Source of the DNA: Eubacteriaceae bacterium
GTDB taxonomy: Bacteria; Bacillota; Clostridia; Lachnospirales; Lachnospiraceae
Assembly (NCBI GenBank): GCA_902362875.1
Contig: CABIYF010000009.1
Location: forward strand, 1-64,000
DNA: 64,000 nucleotides
Direction of reading: 5' to 3'
Positions 17,220 through 27,165 of the stretch are shown piece by piece. The translations under genes and the position numbers were made by a program. Each line of letters opens with the position of its first letter. Within the stretch, counting starts at the first letter, position 1. A model generated the notes under the pieces. The model searched no databases, was not told the origin of the DNA, and saw nothing but the letters and a program-made list of their open reading frames with translations.

Positions 17220-18413
17220 ATGCCAAGATTAGTAATACATCAGGAAAAAGTTGAAGATCCACAGGTTCTGGTTGATATTTGTCCATTTGGAGCGATGGAA
17301 GAAAAGGACGGAAAACTTTCCATCAACGCTGCATGTAAGATGTGCAGACTTTGCGTAAAGAAAGGACCAGCCGGAGCTGTTGAATATGTAGAAGATGAGA
17401 AGAAAGAAGAGATTGATAAGAGCCAGTGGAACGGAATCGCAGTCTATGTCGATCATGTTGACGGAGAGATTCATCCAGTTACATACGAACTGATCGGTAA
17501 AGCAAGAGAACTGGCAAGCAAGATCAATCATCCAGTCTATGCTTTGTTTATGGGAAATAACATCGAAGATAAAGCAGAAGAATTATTACATTACGGAGTC
17601 GACAAAGTATTTGTCTACGACTTCCCAGAATTAGCAAGATTTAAGATTGAATCTTATACATCTGTATTTGAAGATTTCATTAAGAAACACCAGCCATGTG
17701 CGATCCTTACTGGAGCAACAACTGTCGGAAGACAATTAGCACCAAGGGTAGCAGCAAGAATGAAGACAGGACTGACTGCTGACTGTACGATCCTTGAGAT
17801 GGATGAGAACACAGACCTGTCCCAGATCCGACCAGCATTTGGTGGAAATATCATGGCACATATCTTAACACCAAACAACCGACCACAGATGGCAACCGTA
17901 AGATATAAAGTCATGAATGCACCAGAGAGAACTGAGGAAACACACGGAGAGATCATCCCATGCGCGATCGATAAAGAAAAGATCAAAGCACACGTAGATG
18001 TTTTAGATATTGTAAAGAAAGAACCAGAGAAATTTATTGAATCCGCTGATGTCTTAGTTGTTGCAGGACGAGGAATCAAGAAAGAAGAAGACCTTGCAAT
18101 GATCAAAGAATTAGCAGAACTGTTAGACGGACAGGTAGCCTGCACAAGACCACTTGCAGAAGCAGGATGGGTAGAAGCAAAATGCCAGGTAGGATTAAGT
18201 GGAAGAACTGTACGCCCGAAACTGATCATTACCTGTGGTGTATCAGGAGCCATCCAGTTTGTCGCTGGAATGGATCACTCTGACTGCATCGTATCCATTA
18301 ATTCCGATGAAAAAGCACCAATCTTTAAGACAGCACACTATTGTCTGGTAGGAGATGTCTATGACATCGTACCAAAACTGATCGAGAAGATTAAAGCTGC
18401 GAAAGGGGCGTAA
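17220..18413 (+). CDS. lctC: Electron transfer flavoprotein alpha subunit with N-terminal iron-sulfur extension (LctC-like)
   Basis: A 397-residue EtfA, longer than plain EtfA (about 320) because of an N-terminal ferredoxin-like segment with Cys21, Cys39, Cys42 and Cys45 (CKMCRLC), able to hold one [4Fe-4S] cluster. The alpha domain follows from about 75, and the FAD-binding C-terminal domain shows [23 protein letters not shown] and [13 protein letters not shown]. The cluster is typical of the lactate and related bifurcating Etfs. It starts 14 bases after lctB. Confidence 0.92.
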   Translation: MPRLVIHQEKVEDPQVLVDICPFGAMEEKDGKLSINAACKMCRLCVKKGPAGAVEYVEDEKKEEIDKSQWNGIAVYVDHVDGEIHPVTYELIGKARELASKINHPVYALFMGNNIEDKAEELLHYGVDKVFVYDFPELARFKIESYTSVFEDFIKKHQPCAILTGATTVGRQLAPRVAARMKTGLTADCTILEMDENTDLSQIRPAFGGNIMAHILTPNNRPQMATVRYKVMNAPERTEETHGEIIPCAIDKEKIKAHVDVLDIVKKEPEKFIESADVLVVAGRGIKKEEDLAMIKELAELLDGQVACTRPLAEAGWVEAKCQVGLSGRTVRPKLIITCGVSGAIQFVAGMDHSDCIVSINSDEKAPIFKTAHYCLVGDVYDIVPKLIEKIKAAKGA

Positions 18414-18418
18414 GAGAT

Positions 18419-19822
18419 ATGAGTTATAAGAAATTTGATCAAGCAGATTTAGAAGTTATCAAGAATATCGTAAAAGACGAAGAAAGAATTTTATATGCAG
18501 AAAATATCAACGAAGAATACAGCCATGATGAATTAGGTGGAGCAAGCAGCTACCCAGATGTGGTAGTCAAAGCAACATCCGCAGAAGAAATTTCACAGAT
18601 CATGAAATACGCATATGAAAATAATATTCCGGTCACACCAAGAGGAGCTGGAACCGGTCTGGTAGGATCATCCGTAGCAATTGAACACGGAATCATGATC
18701 GATTCAAGCCTTATGAATCATATATTAGAACTTGACGAAGAAAACTTAACGATCACAGTAGAACCAGGAGTTTTATTGATGGAACTTGCTGCCTACGTTG
18801 AGGATCACGATTTCTTCTACCCACCAGATCCAGGAGAGAAATCCGCAACGATCGGTGGAAATATCAGCACAAATGCCGGTGGTATGCGTGCCGTAAAATA
18901 TGGCGTGACCAGAGATTATGTCAGAGGTCTTGAAGTCGTTCTTCCAAATGGAAAGATCGTGGAATTTGGTGGAAAGGTTGTAAAAAACAGTTCCGGATAT
19001 TCCTTAAAAGACCTGATGATCGGTTCCGAAGGAACCTTAGGCTTTATCACAAAAGCCACATTAAAATTACTCCCTCTGCCTAAAAAGGCAATTAGTTTAC
19101 TGATACCATTTAAAACCTTAAAAGAAGCAATTGACACAGTACCTCTCATTATTAAATCCAAAGCAATCCCAACCGCTATTGAGTTTATGCAGAGGGAGGT
19201 CATCATTGATGCAGAAGAGTACCTAGGTAAAAAATTCCCAGATTCCCAATCCGATGCGTACCTTCTGCTCAAGTTTGATGGCAATTCAACAGAAGAGATT
19301 GAAGCAGACTATGACAAGGTTGCAAAACTTTGCTTAGAAGCAGGAGCGATCGATGTACTGATCTCAGACACAGAAGAAAGAGAAGAATCTATCTGGAAAG
19401 CCAGAGGAGCCTTCCTTGAAGCGATTAAAGGATCTACAACCGATATGGATGAGGTAGATATGGTCGTACCAAGAAATAAAGTCAACGAAATGGTAGAATA
19501 TCTGCATAACTTACATAATGAAGTAGATATCCGTATCAAGAGTTTCGGACATGCCGGAGATGGAAACCTTCATTCTTATATCTTAAAAGACGACTTAAGC
19601 CAGGAAGAATTTGAAAAACGAATGGCAGCAGCAATGGAAAAAATCTACGAAAAGGCTGCACAGTTAGGTGGAAAAGTATCCGGAGAACATGGAATCGGAT
19701 TTGCAAAGAAACCATATTTAAGAGAATCTCTTGATCCTGAAACCATTGAATTGATGAGCGGAATCAAGAAAGCATTTGATCCAAAGAATATCCTGAATCC
19801 ACATAAAGTATTCCAAGGTTAA
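18419..19822 (+). CDS. lctD: FAD-linked D-2-hydroxyacid (lactate) dehydrogenase (LctD-like)
   Basis: A 467-residue GlcD/VAO-family flavoprotein. The PCMH FAD-binding domain shows [15 protein letters not shown] and [18 protein letters not shown]; the C-terminal cap and substrate domain shows [13 protein letters not shown] (metal/His) and [11 protein letters not shown]. It passes lactate electrons to the EtfAB encoded just upstream (5-base gap). No lactate permease or racemase follows, unlike the A. woodii operon. Glycolate oxidase subunit D is the usual automatic annotation, but the context favours lactate. Confidence 0.88.
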   Translation: MSYKKFDQADLEVIKNIVKDEERILYAENINEEYSHDELGGASSYPDVVVKATSAEEISQIMKYAYENNIPVTPRGAGTGLVGSSVAIEHGIMIDSSLMNHILELDEENLTITVEPGVLLMELAAYVEDHDFFYPPDPGEKSATIGGNISTNAGGMRAVKYGVTRDYVRGLEVVLPNGKIVEFGGKVVKNSSGYSLKDLMIGSEGTLGFITKATLKLLPLPKKAISLLIPFKTLKEAIDTVPLIIKSKAIPTAIEFMQREVIIDAEEYLGKKFPDSQSDAYLLLKFDGNSTEEIEADYDKVAKLCLEAGAIDVLISDTEEREESIWKARGAFLEAIKGSTTDMDEVDMVVPRNKVNEMVEYLHNLHNEVDIRIKSFGHAGDGNLHSYILKDDLSQEEFEKRMAAAMEKIYEKAAQLGGKVSGEHGIGFAKKPYLRESLDPETIELMSGIKKAFDPKNILNPHKVFQG

Positions 19823-19874
19823 ATGAAAGAAGATTGGAAACATACATTCATAGAAACCCTCTTAAGTTTAAAAA

Positions 19875-19917
19875 TACACAAAGCAGACAGGAAAGACCCT
19901 CCTGTCTGCTTTGTGTA
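19875..19917. terminator. Terminator-like hairpin after the lct operon
   Basis: An 18-bp perfect stem (19875-19892 with 19900-19917) and a 7-base loop. There is no long T-tract on the plus strand; on the minus strand the stem is followed by ATTTTTAA. It most likely ends the lct transcript. Confidence 0.7.
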
Positions 19918-19947
19918 CGTGAAATAATACAATTTGCTTAAAAATGG

Positions 19948-19976
19948 TTGACATAACGTGCTGAAATATATATACT
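19948..19976 (+). promoter_or_regulatory. perR promoter
   Basis: TTGACA (19948-19953), 17 bases, TATACT (19971-19976). The PerR-box palindrome begins three bases downstream. Confidence 0.85.
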
Positions 19977-19978
19977 AA

Positions 19979-19999
19979 AAATAGTAACAATTACTATTT
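19979..19999. promoter_or_regulatory. PerR box at perR
   Basis: AAATAGTAA-CAA-TTACTATTT, a perfect 9-3-9 palindrome placed just after the -10 box. The same 21 bases occur before rubrerythrin. This indicates autorepression by PerR. Confidence 0.85.
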
Positions 20000-20029
20000 G
20001 AATAAAAGAAAGAAGGAAGGGAAGAGGTT

Positions 20030-20425
20030 ATGCAGCCAGCAACAAAGAAAAGCAAACAAAGGGATGCAATCATCAAATTTTTAATGACTCGCAAAGACCA
20101 TCCGACTGCCGACATGGTATATATGAACATCAAAGAGGAGTTTCCAAAGATCAGTCTTGGAACGGTCTATCGAAATCTTGCATTATTAAGCGAGCGAGGG
20201 GAGATACTAAAGTTATCTTACGAAGGAGGAGCAGATCATTACGATGCATGCACTGATCCACACTATCATTTTGTATGTCAGGAATGTGGAGCAGTCATTG
20301 ATCTGGATATGGCACCGATCGATGAGAAGCTGAATGAGATCGCAAGCGAGAATTTTCCAGGAGAGATTACACAGAACGTTGTATATTTTAAAGGAATTTG
20401 CAAAAATTGTTTAAAAAAGCATTGA
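20030..20425 (+). CDS. perR: PerR peroxide-responsive repressor (Fur family)
   Basis: A 131-residue Fur-family repressor: winged helix about 8-80 (HPTADMVYMNIKEE, SLGTVYRNLALL) and a metal-binding C-terminal domain. The HYHFVCQECGAVIDLD segment shows the sensing histidines, one Cys pair (CQEC) of the structural zinc site, the later CKNC pair, and Asp at the position that separates PerR (Asp) from Fur (Glu). Peroxide oxidises the metal-site histidines and releases DNA. It autoregulates and likely controls the downstream rubrerythrin, which carries the same box. The last bases overlap that gene's -35. Confidence 0.92.
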   Translation: MQPATKKSKQRDAIIKFLMTRKDHPTADMVYMNIKEEFPKISLGTVYRNLALLSERGEILKLSYEGGADHYDACTDPHYHFVCQECGAVIDLDMAPIDEKLNEIASENFPGEITQNVVYFKGICKNCLKKH

Positions 20426-20450
20426 CAAAAATACAATGTGATGGTAATAT
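20422..20450 (+). promoter_or_regulatory. Rubrerythrin promoter
   Basis: TTGACA (20422-20427, overlapping the perR stop), 17 bases, TAATAT (20445-20450). Confidence 0.8.
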
Positions 20451-20464
20451 AAAGACAAGTTAAA

Positions 20465-20485
20465 AATAGTAACAATTACTATTTT
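20465..20485. promoter_or_regulatory. PerR box at rubrerythrin
   Basis: Identical 9-3-9 palindrome to that at perR, here flanked by further complementary A and T bases. It sits at the expected transcript start. Confidence 0.85.
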
Positions 20486-20557
20486 TAATTCAGAGATACT
20501 AAGCCGTAAGGCAAAGCAATATAAATGATTATATAAAGTATAAAGGAGAACAAAATT

Positions 20558-21103
20558 ATGAAGAAATGGATTTGTACAGTATGCGGATATGTATATGAAG
20601 GAGAACAGGCACCAGAGAAATGTCCACAGTGTGGAGTACCAGCTGATAAGTTCAAAGAGCAGGTAGAAGGAGAAAAAGAATGGGCAGCAGAACACGTAGT
20701 AGGTGTTGCCAAAGGTGTCAGTGAAGATATCTTAGCTGATTTAAGAGCAAACTTCGAAGGGGAATGTTCTGAAGTTGGAATGTACCTTGCAATGGCAAGA
20801 GTTGCTCACAGAGAAGGATATCCAGAGATCGGATTATACTGGGAGAAAGCAGCATACGAAGAAGCAGAACATGCAGCTAAATTCGCTGAATTATTAGGTG
20901 AAGTTGTAACAGACAGCACAAAGAAGAACTTAGAGATGCGTGTTGATGCAGAACACGGAGCAACAGAAGGTAAATTTGACCTTGCAAAACGTGCGAAAGC
21001 AGCAAACTTAGATGCAATCCATGATACAGTTCACGAGATGGCCAGAGACGAAGCTCGTCATGGTAAAGCATTTGAAGGATTATTAAAGAGATACTTCGGA
21101 TAA
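20558..21103 (+). CDS. Reverse rubrerythrin (peroxide reductase)
   Basis: A 181-residue protein with an N-terminal rubredoxin domain (Cys6, Cys9, Cys22, Cys25) followed by a ferritin-like diiron four-helix domain (about 50-181) with the EEAEHA and DEARHG helices. Rubredoxin-first order defines reverse rubrerythrin, which reduces hydrogen peroxide and, in Clostridium, also oxygen, in the cytoplasm. It is controlled by the PerR box in its promoter. AAAGGAG precedes the start and a strong terminator follows. Confidence 0.95.
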   Translation: MKKWICTVCGYVYEGEQAPEKCPQCGVPADKFKEQVEGEKEWAAEHVVGVAKGVSEDILADLRANFEGECSEVGMYLAMARVAHREGYPEIGLYWEKAAYEEAEHAAKFAELLGEVVTDSTKKNLEMRVDAEHGATEGKFDLAKRAKAANLDAIHDTVHEMARDEARHGKAFEGLLKRYFG

Positions 21104-21125
21104 GAAGGATTAATTTTCATAAAAT

Positions 21126-21176
21126 AAATTGGCTGGGTTATTCCATATAATGGATAACCCAGCCAATTTGTTTTTT
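21126..21176 (+). terminator. Terminator after rubrerythrin
   Basis: A long stem AAATTGGCTGGGTTAT with its complement, apex ATAT, followed by TTTGTTTTTT. Confidence 0.92.
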
Positions 21177-21213
21177 GACTTTATAGCAAAATCTTATAAA
21201 ATTAAAGAGATAA

Positions 21214-23004
21214 TTATACAAATAAACGATCAAATTCTGTTTTTACAAATTCTCGGCATTCAGACATATCAGCAAATTCTGGTTCAAGTTTTGTTATTTT
21301 GCTTTCAGATAATTCAAAACTTGGAAGACCAAGCTGTTCAGTGAATGTTCGAATTGCATTTGCTCTTTCATGATTGTCTGTAGTAACATAACCATCCAAT
21401 TGTTCAAAAAACTGTCCCATTTTGTCAAATTGCCAATTGGTATTTCCTAGCGAAAAGACACGGCTTTCAAGATCATATCTGATAACAAAAGGTTCAATTT
21501 CAGACCATACTTCTCCGTGAATATAAAGATTTTCATTATTAGTGTATAATTGAGAAAATCTTGAGATTAATTCCTCTATATCCTGATTCCTTATATCAGA
21601 AATATAACTGTTTGGTTTAGGAACAGGGATGATATCAACACGACTTTTATTTGGTGTAAAATAATTCTGATCTAAAACATAATAATCTTGTCCACGATAT
21701 TTTGCGGTTTGTAGTGGAATGGATTTAAAGTCTTCAGCATTAGTATTTGCAGCAATAGGAAATTCATAAATTTTATTGGAATCTAATTTCATTTTTTCAA
21801 TTCCAAATTGAACCATGTCAGGACAGGTAAATAAAAATTTATCGAATACCATATTATAAAGTTTATTTTGATTAAAATATGTATGTGCCTTTGGAGAGTT
21901 ATCGGTCTCTGGTAAAAACAAATTATTTTTCTGTCTAGGTTCTACATAGAATTTTCCTTTTGTGTTATCCATATCTAAAAGAGTCAGCCAAACGGCTCTA
22001 ATATAACCGAGTCCAATTACATAATCGAAGGATAAGTCTCCCCAGATTTTTTTTCGTTCGCGTTCTAAGATATTATTGTCTAGTTTTTGGTATGCATCAT
22101 ATACATTTTCAAATTGTTGCATGTTACGAATTAAATATTGTGTTTTTCTGTATTGTTCCATGGTTTCACAATAAGTACCTTTTCTCTGCAATACACGAAC
22201 ATGTTTATTTAAATTTTCAATCTGAAGTTTTGATATTTCATTGTCTAATCCTTTTGATAATAATAATGTTACATCAAATCGTGAATAATCAAATTGTGAT
22301 GTTAAAAAATCAATACAAGGATAAATTAAAGAGAATTCATTCCATTTCACATAGATTGCAATAGTTTCTTTTTCTTTTTTGAAAATATGTTCTGTTGCGT
22401 TTATTGATTTTTCAAGAATGATATTGATTTTATCCTGGGCAATATCAGATTCTAAAATTGGTTTATGATAGACATCTTTGATTCCATATAATTCATGTAA
22501 TTTATCTAATTCATCGTGATCTTTTACGATAATTTTAGAAGATTTCAGCATTGCAGTGGAAAAAGGAATACGAGCGACTCGATTTTCCTGTGCAAGAGTG
22601 TTATGGGAACAAAGATAGATCACGGTTTGTTCTTTCCTTCTTATAAACCAAAATGGTAAAATACTGTCAGTAACAATTGTTTGTGCAGTTGCCAGATATT
22701 CATGAGCTTTCTCTGTTCGGAAACGATGTGTTTCAATTGTATTCTTCAGAATTTCGGCATCAATTTCTTTCTGCGCAATGGCAACAACTTTTTTATTCCC
22801 TTTATTGGCTAAAGTATCAGAAATGATACTGGAAAGTTCGTCGGAATCTTTTAAATTTGAGCCAACAAATAAAATTAAATCTGAACGAACAGGATCTTTT
22901 AATTTTGAACCATAGGCGATATTATATTTTCGCACGTCGTTCATTTCTTTTGCATATTTTCCGCAAAAGTCCTCATATGAGATTACGTTATTTTCCAATT
23001 CCAT
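21214..23004 (-). CDS. Degenerate TagF/GT4-like surface polymer protein
   Basis: 596 residues resembling the neighbouring 851-residue fusion (23025-25580) but shortened. Its N-terminal part keeps EYLATAQTIVTDSILPFWFIR, aligned to the neighbour's TATAKYLINN region, while the catalytic WHGTPLK is replaced by CSHNTLAQ. The middle (about 215-345) aligns with the neighbour's GT4 N-terminal half (FDVTLLLSKG; RVLQRKGTYCETM). The C-terminal half is diverged and I see no GT4 EGLPxxxxEA motif. It may be a catalytically inactive partner or accessory subunit. It follows the fusion gene by 20 bases, and its RBS is GGAGG. The region is AT-rich. Confidence 0.7.
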   Translation of the reverse strand: MELENNVISYEDFCGKYAKEMNDVRKYNIAYGSKLKDPVRSDLILFVGSNLKDSDELSSIISDTLANKGNKKVVAIAQKEIDAEILKNTIETHRFRTEKAHEYLATAQTIVTDSILPFWFIRRKEQTVIYLCSHNTLAQENRVARIPFSTAMLKSSKIIVKDHDELDKLHELYGIKDVYHKPILESDIAQDKINIILEKSINATEHIFKKEKETIAIYVKWNEFSLIYPCIDFLTSQFDYSRFDVTLLLSKGLDNEISKLQIENLNKHVRVLQRKGTYCETMEQYRKTQYLIRNMQQFENVYDAYQKLDNNILERERKKIWGDLSFDYVIGLGYIRAVWLTLLDMDNTKGKFYVEPRQKNNLFLPETDNSPKAHTYFNQNKLYNMVFDKFLFTCPDMVQFGIEKMKLDSNKIYEFPIAANTNAEDFKSIPLQTAKYRGQDYYVLDQNYFTPNKSRVDIIPVPKPNSYISDIRNQDIEELISRFSQLYTNNENLYIHGEVWSEIEPFVIRYDLESRVFSLGNTNWQFDKMGQFFEQLDGYVTTDNHERANAIRTFTEQLGLPSFELSESKITKLEPEFADMSECREFVKTEFDRLFV

Positions 23005-23024
23005 AGTATATCCTCCATCTTAAA

Positions 23025-25580
23025 TTATAAGATTGCATTCTCAAATTCTTCATAAGCTTCTTTGTTATATTGTTCCAGATCAAAATTACAAACAGGTATA
23101 TTACCATCACGGAATTCACAAAGTGCATTGTAAATACTTTCTGGGGTCTGTTTGATCAGCAACTGTCCATCTGGATAGAGACTGCTTCGTACTGTTGAGA
23201 AATCAGAAACAATAATAGGAAGTCCACAAGAACGAGCTTCTAATAATACCATAGGAAGTCCCTCATGATGAGATGGAAGGACAAAACAATTACAACGGCG
23301 CATGATTGCAAAAGGATTTCTGACAATTCCTGTTAAAATGACGCTGTCTTCTAGTCCATATTCTTTGATTTCAGCTTCCAGATTTGGACGTAATGGCCCT
23401 TCTCCAACGATATATAATTTAGATTTTGGAGTTTCTTTATGGAATTTTCTAAAAGCTTTTATAAGTGAAGTATGGTTTTTCTCTGTAGATAAACGTCCAC
23501 AGCTGACAAAACTGATTTCATCATCACTTGGCAGCTCAACTAAATCCATGCTGTATGCATTGACTTCAGAAGGAATATTTTCATTTGGCCAATATTTTTT
23601 GCCATTCATTTCAAAAACAGAATCGTCTTTGATACAGTTTTCGATTCGTTCAATATCAACAATATTTTTTGCATATGTAAATTTATCTTTTGTGTCTGAA
23701 GCTCCAAGTTTTTTCTTATTAACTTCCATTACAGATTCACCGCAGGAAACCAGACGATCAAATTTATTGTATATAGAAGTTACATAATTCATATTTCTTA
23801 ACAATGGTTTTTTACCATTCACTGTTCGATTCATATCAGCTTTAATATCGTTATGCAGCCAGATGCATTTATGAATCGCATTGCCGGCTGAAAACATGGA
23901 AGCATTAATAGGACTGTATCCATTAAATTCCACAATATAATCAAATTCAGCAAAACCAAATGCTCGTTTAAATTCACGTTTTGAAATTTGATGAGGGTAG
24001 ATTCTATCTACAAATTTTTTAGTCTTTTCTCTGCTTAAGTAAATACAGAATTCTCGACGGATTTCTTCATCAAGGCTGGCAGAGATAGGTCCTTTTCTTA
24101 GTAAAACACGAATTTCTTTTCTTAAATTTTCTACACGAGCATCCAAGGCTGCATTTTTTCTGCTGTCCTGAGTCAGGTATACAGTTACATCAAATTTATC
24201 ATAGTCAATCATAGATAATAAATTTAAGAAGGAGTTTGTGATACCATTGTCTAACATCTTTGCACTGCTTAATAAAAGTTTTGGTTTCTTGGAAGAAGTA
24301 GTGATGGATTTTCCAGAAAAACTTCCTTCAAAAACAAGATCTGCTAAACGTTTTGTTACTTCACCATTGTCATATTTTGCAATTTTTTCTTTGACATCTG
24401 CATATTTTTCTTCATATTCTTTCTGGCGTGTATCAATATCTCCTAAAAATTCAGCAACTTCTTCTAATTCGCTGCTTGCAAATCCAGGGAGATCTTCAAC
24501 ACCAATTTTAAGACCTCTGACAGCACGGTAAGTTTCTAAGTCAGGAATATAGAATACAACAGGTTTTCCTGTAGCCAGATAGTCCAAAAAGATACTGGAA
24601 TAATCAGAAACCATAACATCAACGATAGACATTAACTGGTTTGCATCAATTGTTGCAGGAATAAACATGTTTTTATACTCGTCCATATGTTTTAACTGCT
24701 GATATACATATTGATGAGGTTTGATCAGAAGCTGGTATTCGTCTGAATTTATATGTTTTTCAATACAATTTTTAAATTCTATAAATTCATCAGGATTTAC
24801 GACAGCAACATTTGAAGATGCTTCTCTCCAAGTTGGTGCATATAAAATAATCTTCTTATTTGGATCAACATGAATTCCTTCAGCTTCTAGTTCTTTTAAG
24901 AATTCAGCTTTGTCAGTCTGGAATAAGAAGTCATTTCTAGGATAACCATCTTCAATGATTTTTCCAGGATATAAACCTCTTAACTTATAGCTGTCCAGAT
25001 ACATGTTTGTCATTGTTTCGTTTGCAGAAATGAGATAGTCAGCTAATAAAAAATTTCGAACCATGTTATTGCTGGTAAGATTTCCCCCAACCTGTTCATA
25101 TCCCATGGATTTTAAAGGGGTTCCATGCCATGTATTGATGTAAACCTGTTCATCTCTTTTTACGAAATAAGGCTTAAATGTTACGTTGTTGATTAAATAT
25201 TTTGCAGTTGCCAGAGTTTCAAGATATTCTTTGCTTTCATACATAACGAAGCTTACATTGCTGAACTTCTTATATTTTTTTATGATGCGTTGGTTTGCTT
25301 CAAAATCATCAAGAACCCAAACATGTTTTAAATGAGAATATTTTGGTTCTGAAAGAAGATAAGAAAAGATTGCATGTGGATTATCAACGATACCACGCCC
25401 CCAAAAGCTCTCATAGAGAACGACGTTATCCTGTACTTTGTTATTTTCACAGGCTTTAACATAAATATCTGTGTATTGACGCCAAATGCTTTTGGCGTAT
25501 AATTGTTTTGTTTCCGCTTGAATACGAGAATATTCTTCTCTTATTTCTTTCGGTGTTCTTAATAGTGTCTTTAAATTCAT
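23025..25580 (-). CDS. CDP-glycerol glycerophosphotransferase / GT4 glycosyltransferase fusion
   Basis: An 851-residue two-domain protein. The N-terminal domain (about 1-410) is TagB/TagF-like with TWHGTPLKSMG at 150-160, ILYAPTWRE about 245-253 and VSDYSSIFLDYL about 324-335, the signature of CDP-glycerol:polyol-phosphate glycerophosphotransferases. The C-terminal domain (about 425-851) is a GT4 enzyme with VSCGRLSTEKNH and SHHEGLPMVLLEA. The pair would extend a (poly)glycerol-phosphate polymer and glycosylate it on the cytoplasmic face. It has its own promoter and GGAGAGGCGAG RBS. Exact acceptor and sugar are unknown. Confidence 0.88.
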   Translation of the reverse strand: MNLKTLLRTPKEIREEYSRIQAETKQLYAKSIWRQYTDIYVKACENNKVQDNVVLYESFWGRGIVDNPHAIFSYLLSEPKYSHLKHVWVLDDFEANQRIIKKYKKFSNVSFVMYESKEYLETLATAKYLINNVTFKPYFVKRDEQVYINTWHGTPLKSMGYEQVGGNLTSNNMVRNFLLADYLISANETMTNMYLDSYKLRGLYPGKIIEDGYPRNDFLFQTDKAEFLKELEAEGIHVDPNKKIILYAPTWREASSNVAVVNPDEFIEFKNCIEKHINSDEYQLLIKPHQYVYQQLKHMDEYKNMFIPATIDANQLMSIVDVMVSDYSSIFLDYLATGKPVVFYIPDLETYRAVRGLKIGVEDLPGFASSELEEVAEFLGDIDTRQKEYEEKYADVKEKIAKYDNGEVTKRLADLVFEGSFSGKSITTSSKKPKLLLSSAKMLDNGITNSFLNLLSMIDYDKFDVTVYLTQDSRKNAALDARVENLRKEIRVLLRKGPISASLDEEIRREFCIYLSREKTKKFVDRIYPHQISKREFKRAFGFAEFDYIVEFNGYSPINASMFSAGNAIHKCIWLHNDIKADMNRTVNGKKPLLRNMNYVTSIYNKFDRLVSCGESVMEVNKKKLGASDTKDKFTYAKNIVDIERIENCIKDDSVFEMNGKKYWPNENIPSEVNAYSMDLVELPSDDEISFVSCGRLSTEKNHTSLIKAFRKFHKETPKSKLYIVGEGPLRPNLEAEIKEYGLEDSVILTGIVRNPFAIMRRCNCFVLPSHHEGLPMVLLEARSCGLPIIVSDFSTVRSSLYPDGQLLIKQTPESIYNALCEFRDGNIPVCNFDLEQYNKEAYEEFENAIL

Positions 25581-25624
25581 TACTCGCCTCTCCGTTATTC
25601 TTTTTTGATAAAGTTTATTCTACT

Positions 25625-25654
25625 ATTATATCATATGGTGTTTGTCTTTGTAAA
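25625..25654 (-). promoter_or_regulatory. Promoter for the two-gene glycerophosphotransferase unit
   Basis: Minus strand TTTACA (25649-25654), 18 bases, TATAAT (25625-25630), 45 bases before the ATG at 25580. Confidence 0.6.
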
Positions 25655-25743
25655 TTATTTACGCATTGGCAGGATGGCTTCTTTTTTTTTGCTATATTCC
25701 ATGCTATAATAAAAAATAAGACTGAAAAAGCAGGTGAAAGCAT

Positions 25744-26199
25744 ATGATTTCAGAAGAGAAAGTAAAGATTATGGCAGAGATGGCCAGATATGAGAAGAAT
25801 CATGGAAAAGACGATTTCCGTGTTTATAAATATGAGAAGAAAGACTATATCAGATTAGAACAGATCAAGACAAGTATCTGTCTGTTGATCGCATATCTTA
25901 TTTTGACAGGATTGCTGTGTGTTGTGAAGATGGATACAGTGATCATGAACCTGAGAGATGGGAAGATCATTATATTAGCAGCAGTTGTTTTGATCATTTA
26001 TATAGCAGTGTATCTTATTTATAGTCATTTTATAAAGAAACGTGCAGCCAGACATTATGATGAAGTAAGGGCAAGAGTTCTGATCTATGACAAACATCTG
26101 GAGGAACTCGAGATGCTTTATAAAGTGGAAGAGAATGAGGATGTAAGTCCAACGATCGCACCGGAGGAAGACGAAGATGGAAAAATTATTGATATATAG
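25744..26199 (+). CDS. Two-helix membrane protein, first gene of the cdaA operon
   Basis: 151 residues, not assigned to a family. A charged N-terminus (about 1-40) precedes two membrane helices (about 43-62 and 77-97), then a basic/helical segment that could form a coiled coil and an acidic tail (EENEDVSPTIAPEEDEDGK). AGGTGAAAG precedes the ATG. It overlaps the next membrane protein gene by 23 bases, so it is translationally tied to the c-di-AMP cyclase operon. Confidence 0.7.
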   Translation: MISEEKVKIMAEMARYEKNHGKDDFRVYKYEKKDYIRLEQIKTSICLLIAYLILTGLLCVVKMDTVIMNLRDGKIIILAAVVLIIYIAVYLIYSHFIKKRAARHYDEVRARVLIYDKHLEELEMLYKVEENEDVSPTIAPEEDEDGKIIDI

Positions 26200-27163
26200 A
26201 GAACGGCTTTTAAAATTTATAGCAGCAAGAGGAAGATATATTCAATCAGGAATCAGATTCCTAAGCGGATTTATCCTGTTTTATGCAATGGGAAGATTAT
26301 TTGGTTATACAGATTTTTTTGCATCACCATTTTTCCTTGTTATGATGGGAATTATTAATGTATTTATTCCAACATCAGTCCTTTCATTGATTTTCTATGT
26401 TGTCATATTTTTACAGCTGGCACATGTTTCTCTGGAAGTTGCATTGTTTTTTGTACTTGCTGTTTTGTTATATTTTTTAGTGTACCAAAGAGTATTTCCA
26501 GAGACACGAATTTATTTGATGATGGCACCGGTATTCTTTTACTTTCAATTGCCAGCATGCATTCCGATCTTTGCAGGAATGTTTGCAGGAATTGCAGGAA
26601 TTCCTGCTATCTTAATGGGAACGTTTATTTATTATCTTGCAACGATGGTCTCACAGGCGGTGACACAGCTTCAGACAGGAGCAGCACATGGAAAGATATA
26701 CAGCCTGATCGCAGCAAGAGCAATAGATAATAAGGAATTATTGCTGTATTTTGGAATATTCTGTCTGATCGTGGTACTGATAACTGTAATCAGAAGAAAA
26801 GGTGCGGCACGCAGCTGGGAAGTATCAATTCTGGTAGGAGGAGCAGCGTATGTGATCTTATTGTTTGCAGGTGGATATTTTGCAAACAGTGAAGTTTCTA
26901 TTTTGGCACAGATCGGGATGGTCGTAGTAAGTATCGTGATCGCGATCATCATCCAGTTTTTATATAATGTAATAGACTACACGAGAGAAGAGACATTTGA
27001 ATTTGAAGATGAAGAATATTATTATTATGTAAGAGCAGTGCCAAAGGTATCTGTGGAAGAAGAAGAATTTAATGTGACGCAGATCACAGCACCAGCACAT
27101 AGATTCAGTTTAAGAAGAAAAGAACATAAAGAACAAGACAAAGAGCATGAAAAGGGAGAATAG
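26177..27163 (+). CDS. Polytopic membrane protein upstream of cdaA
   Basis: 328 residues with about eight membrane helices between residues 25 and 265, then a cytoplasmic tail with an acidic/tyrosine run (EDEEYYYYVRAV) and a Lys/Arg/Glu-rich end. No known family is recognised. It overlaps the preceding gene by 23 bases and ends two bases before the TTG start of cdaA. Tight linkage suggests a role in cyclic-di-AMP control, cell-wall stress or polymer export, but this is inference. Confidence 0.72.
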   Translation: MEKLLIYRERLLKFIAARGRYIQSGIRFLSGFILFYAMGRLFGYTDFFASPFFLVMMGIINVFIPTSVLSLIFYVVIFLQLAHVSLEVALFFVLAVLLYFLVYQRVFPETRIYLMMAPVFFYFQLPACIPIFAGMFAGIAGIPAILMGTFIYYLATMVSQAVTQLQTGAAHGKIYSLIAARAIDNKELLLYFGIFCLIVVLITVIRRKGAARSWEVSILVGGAAYVILLFAGGYFANSEVSILAQIGMVVVSIVIAIIIQFLYNVIDYTREETFEFEDEEYYYYVRAVPKVSVEEEEFNVTQITAPAHRFSLRRKEHKEQDKEHEKGE

Positions 27164-27165
27164 AT

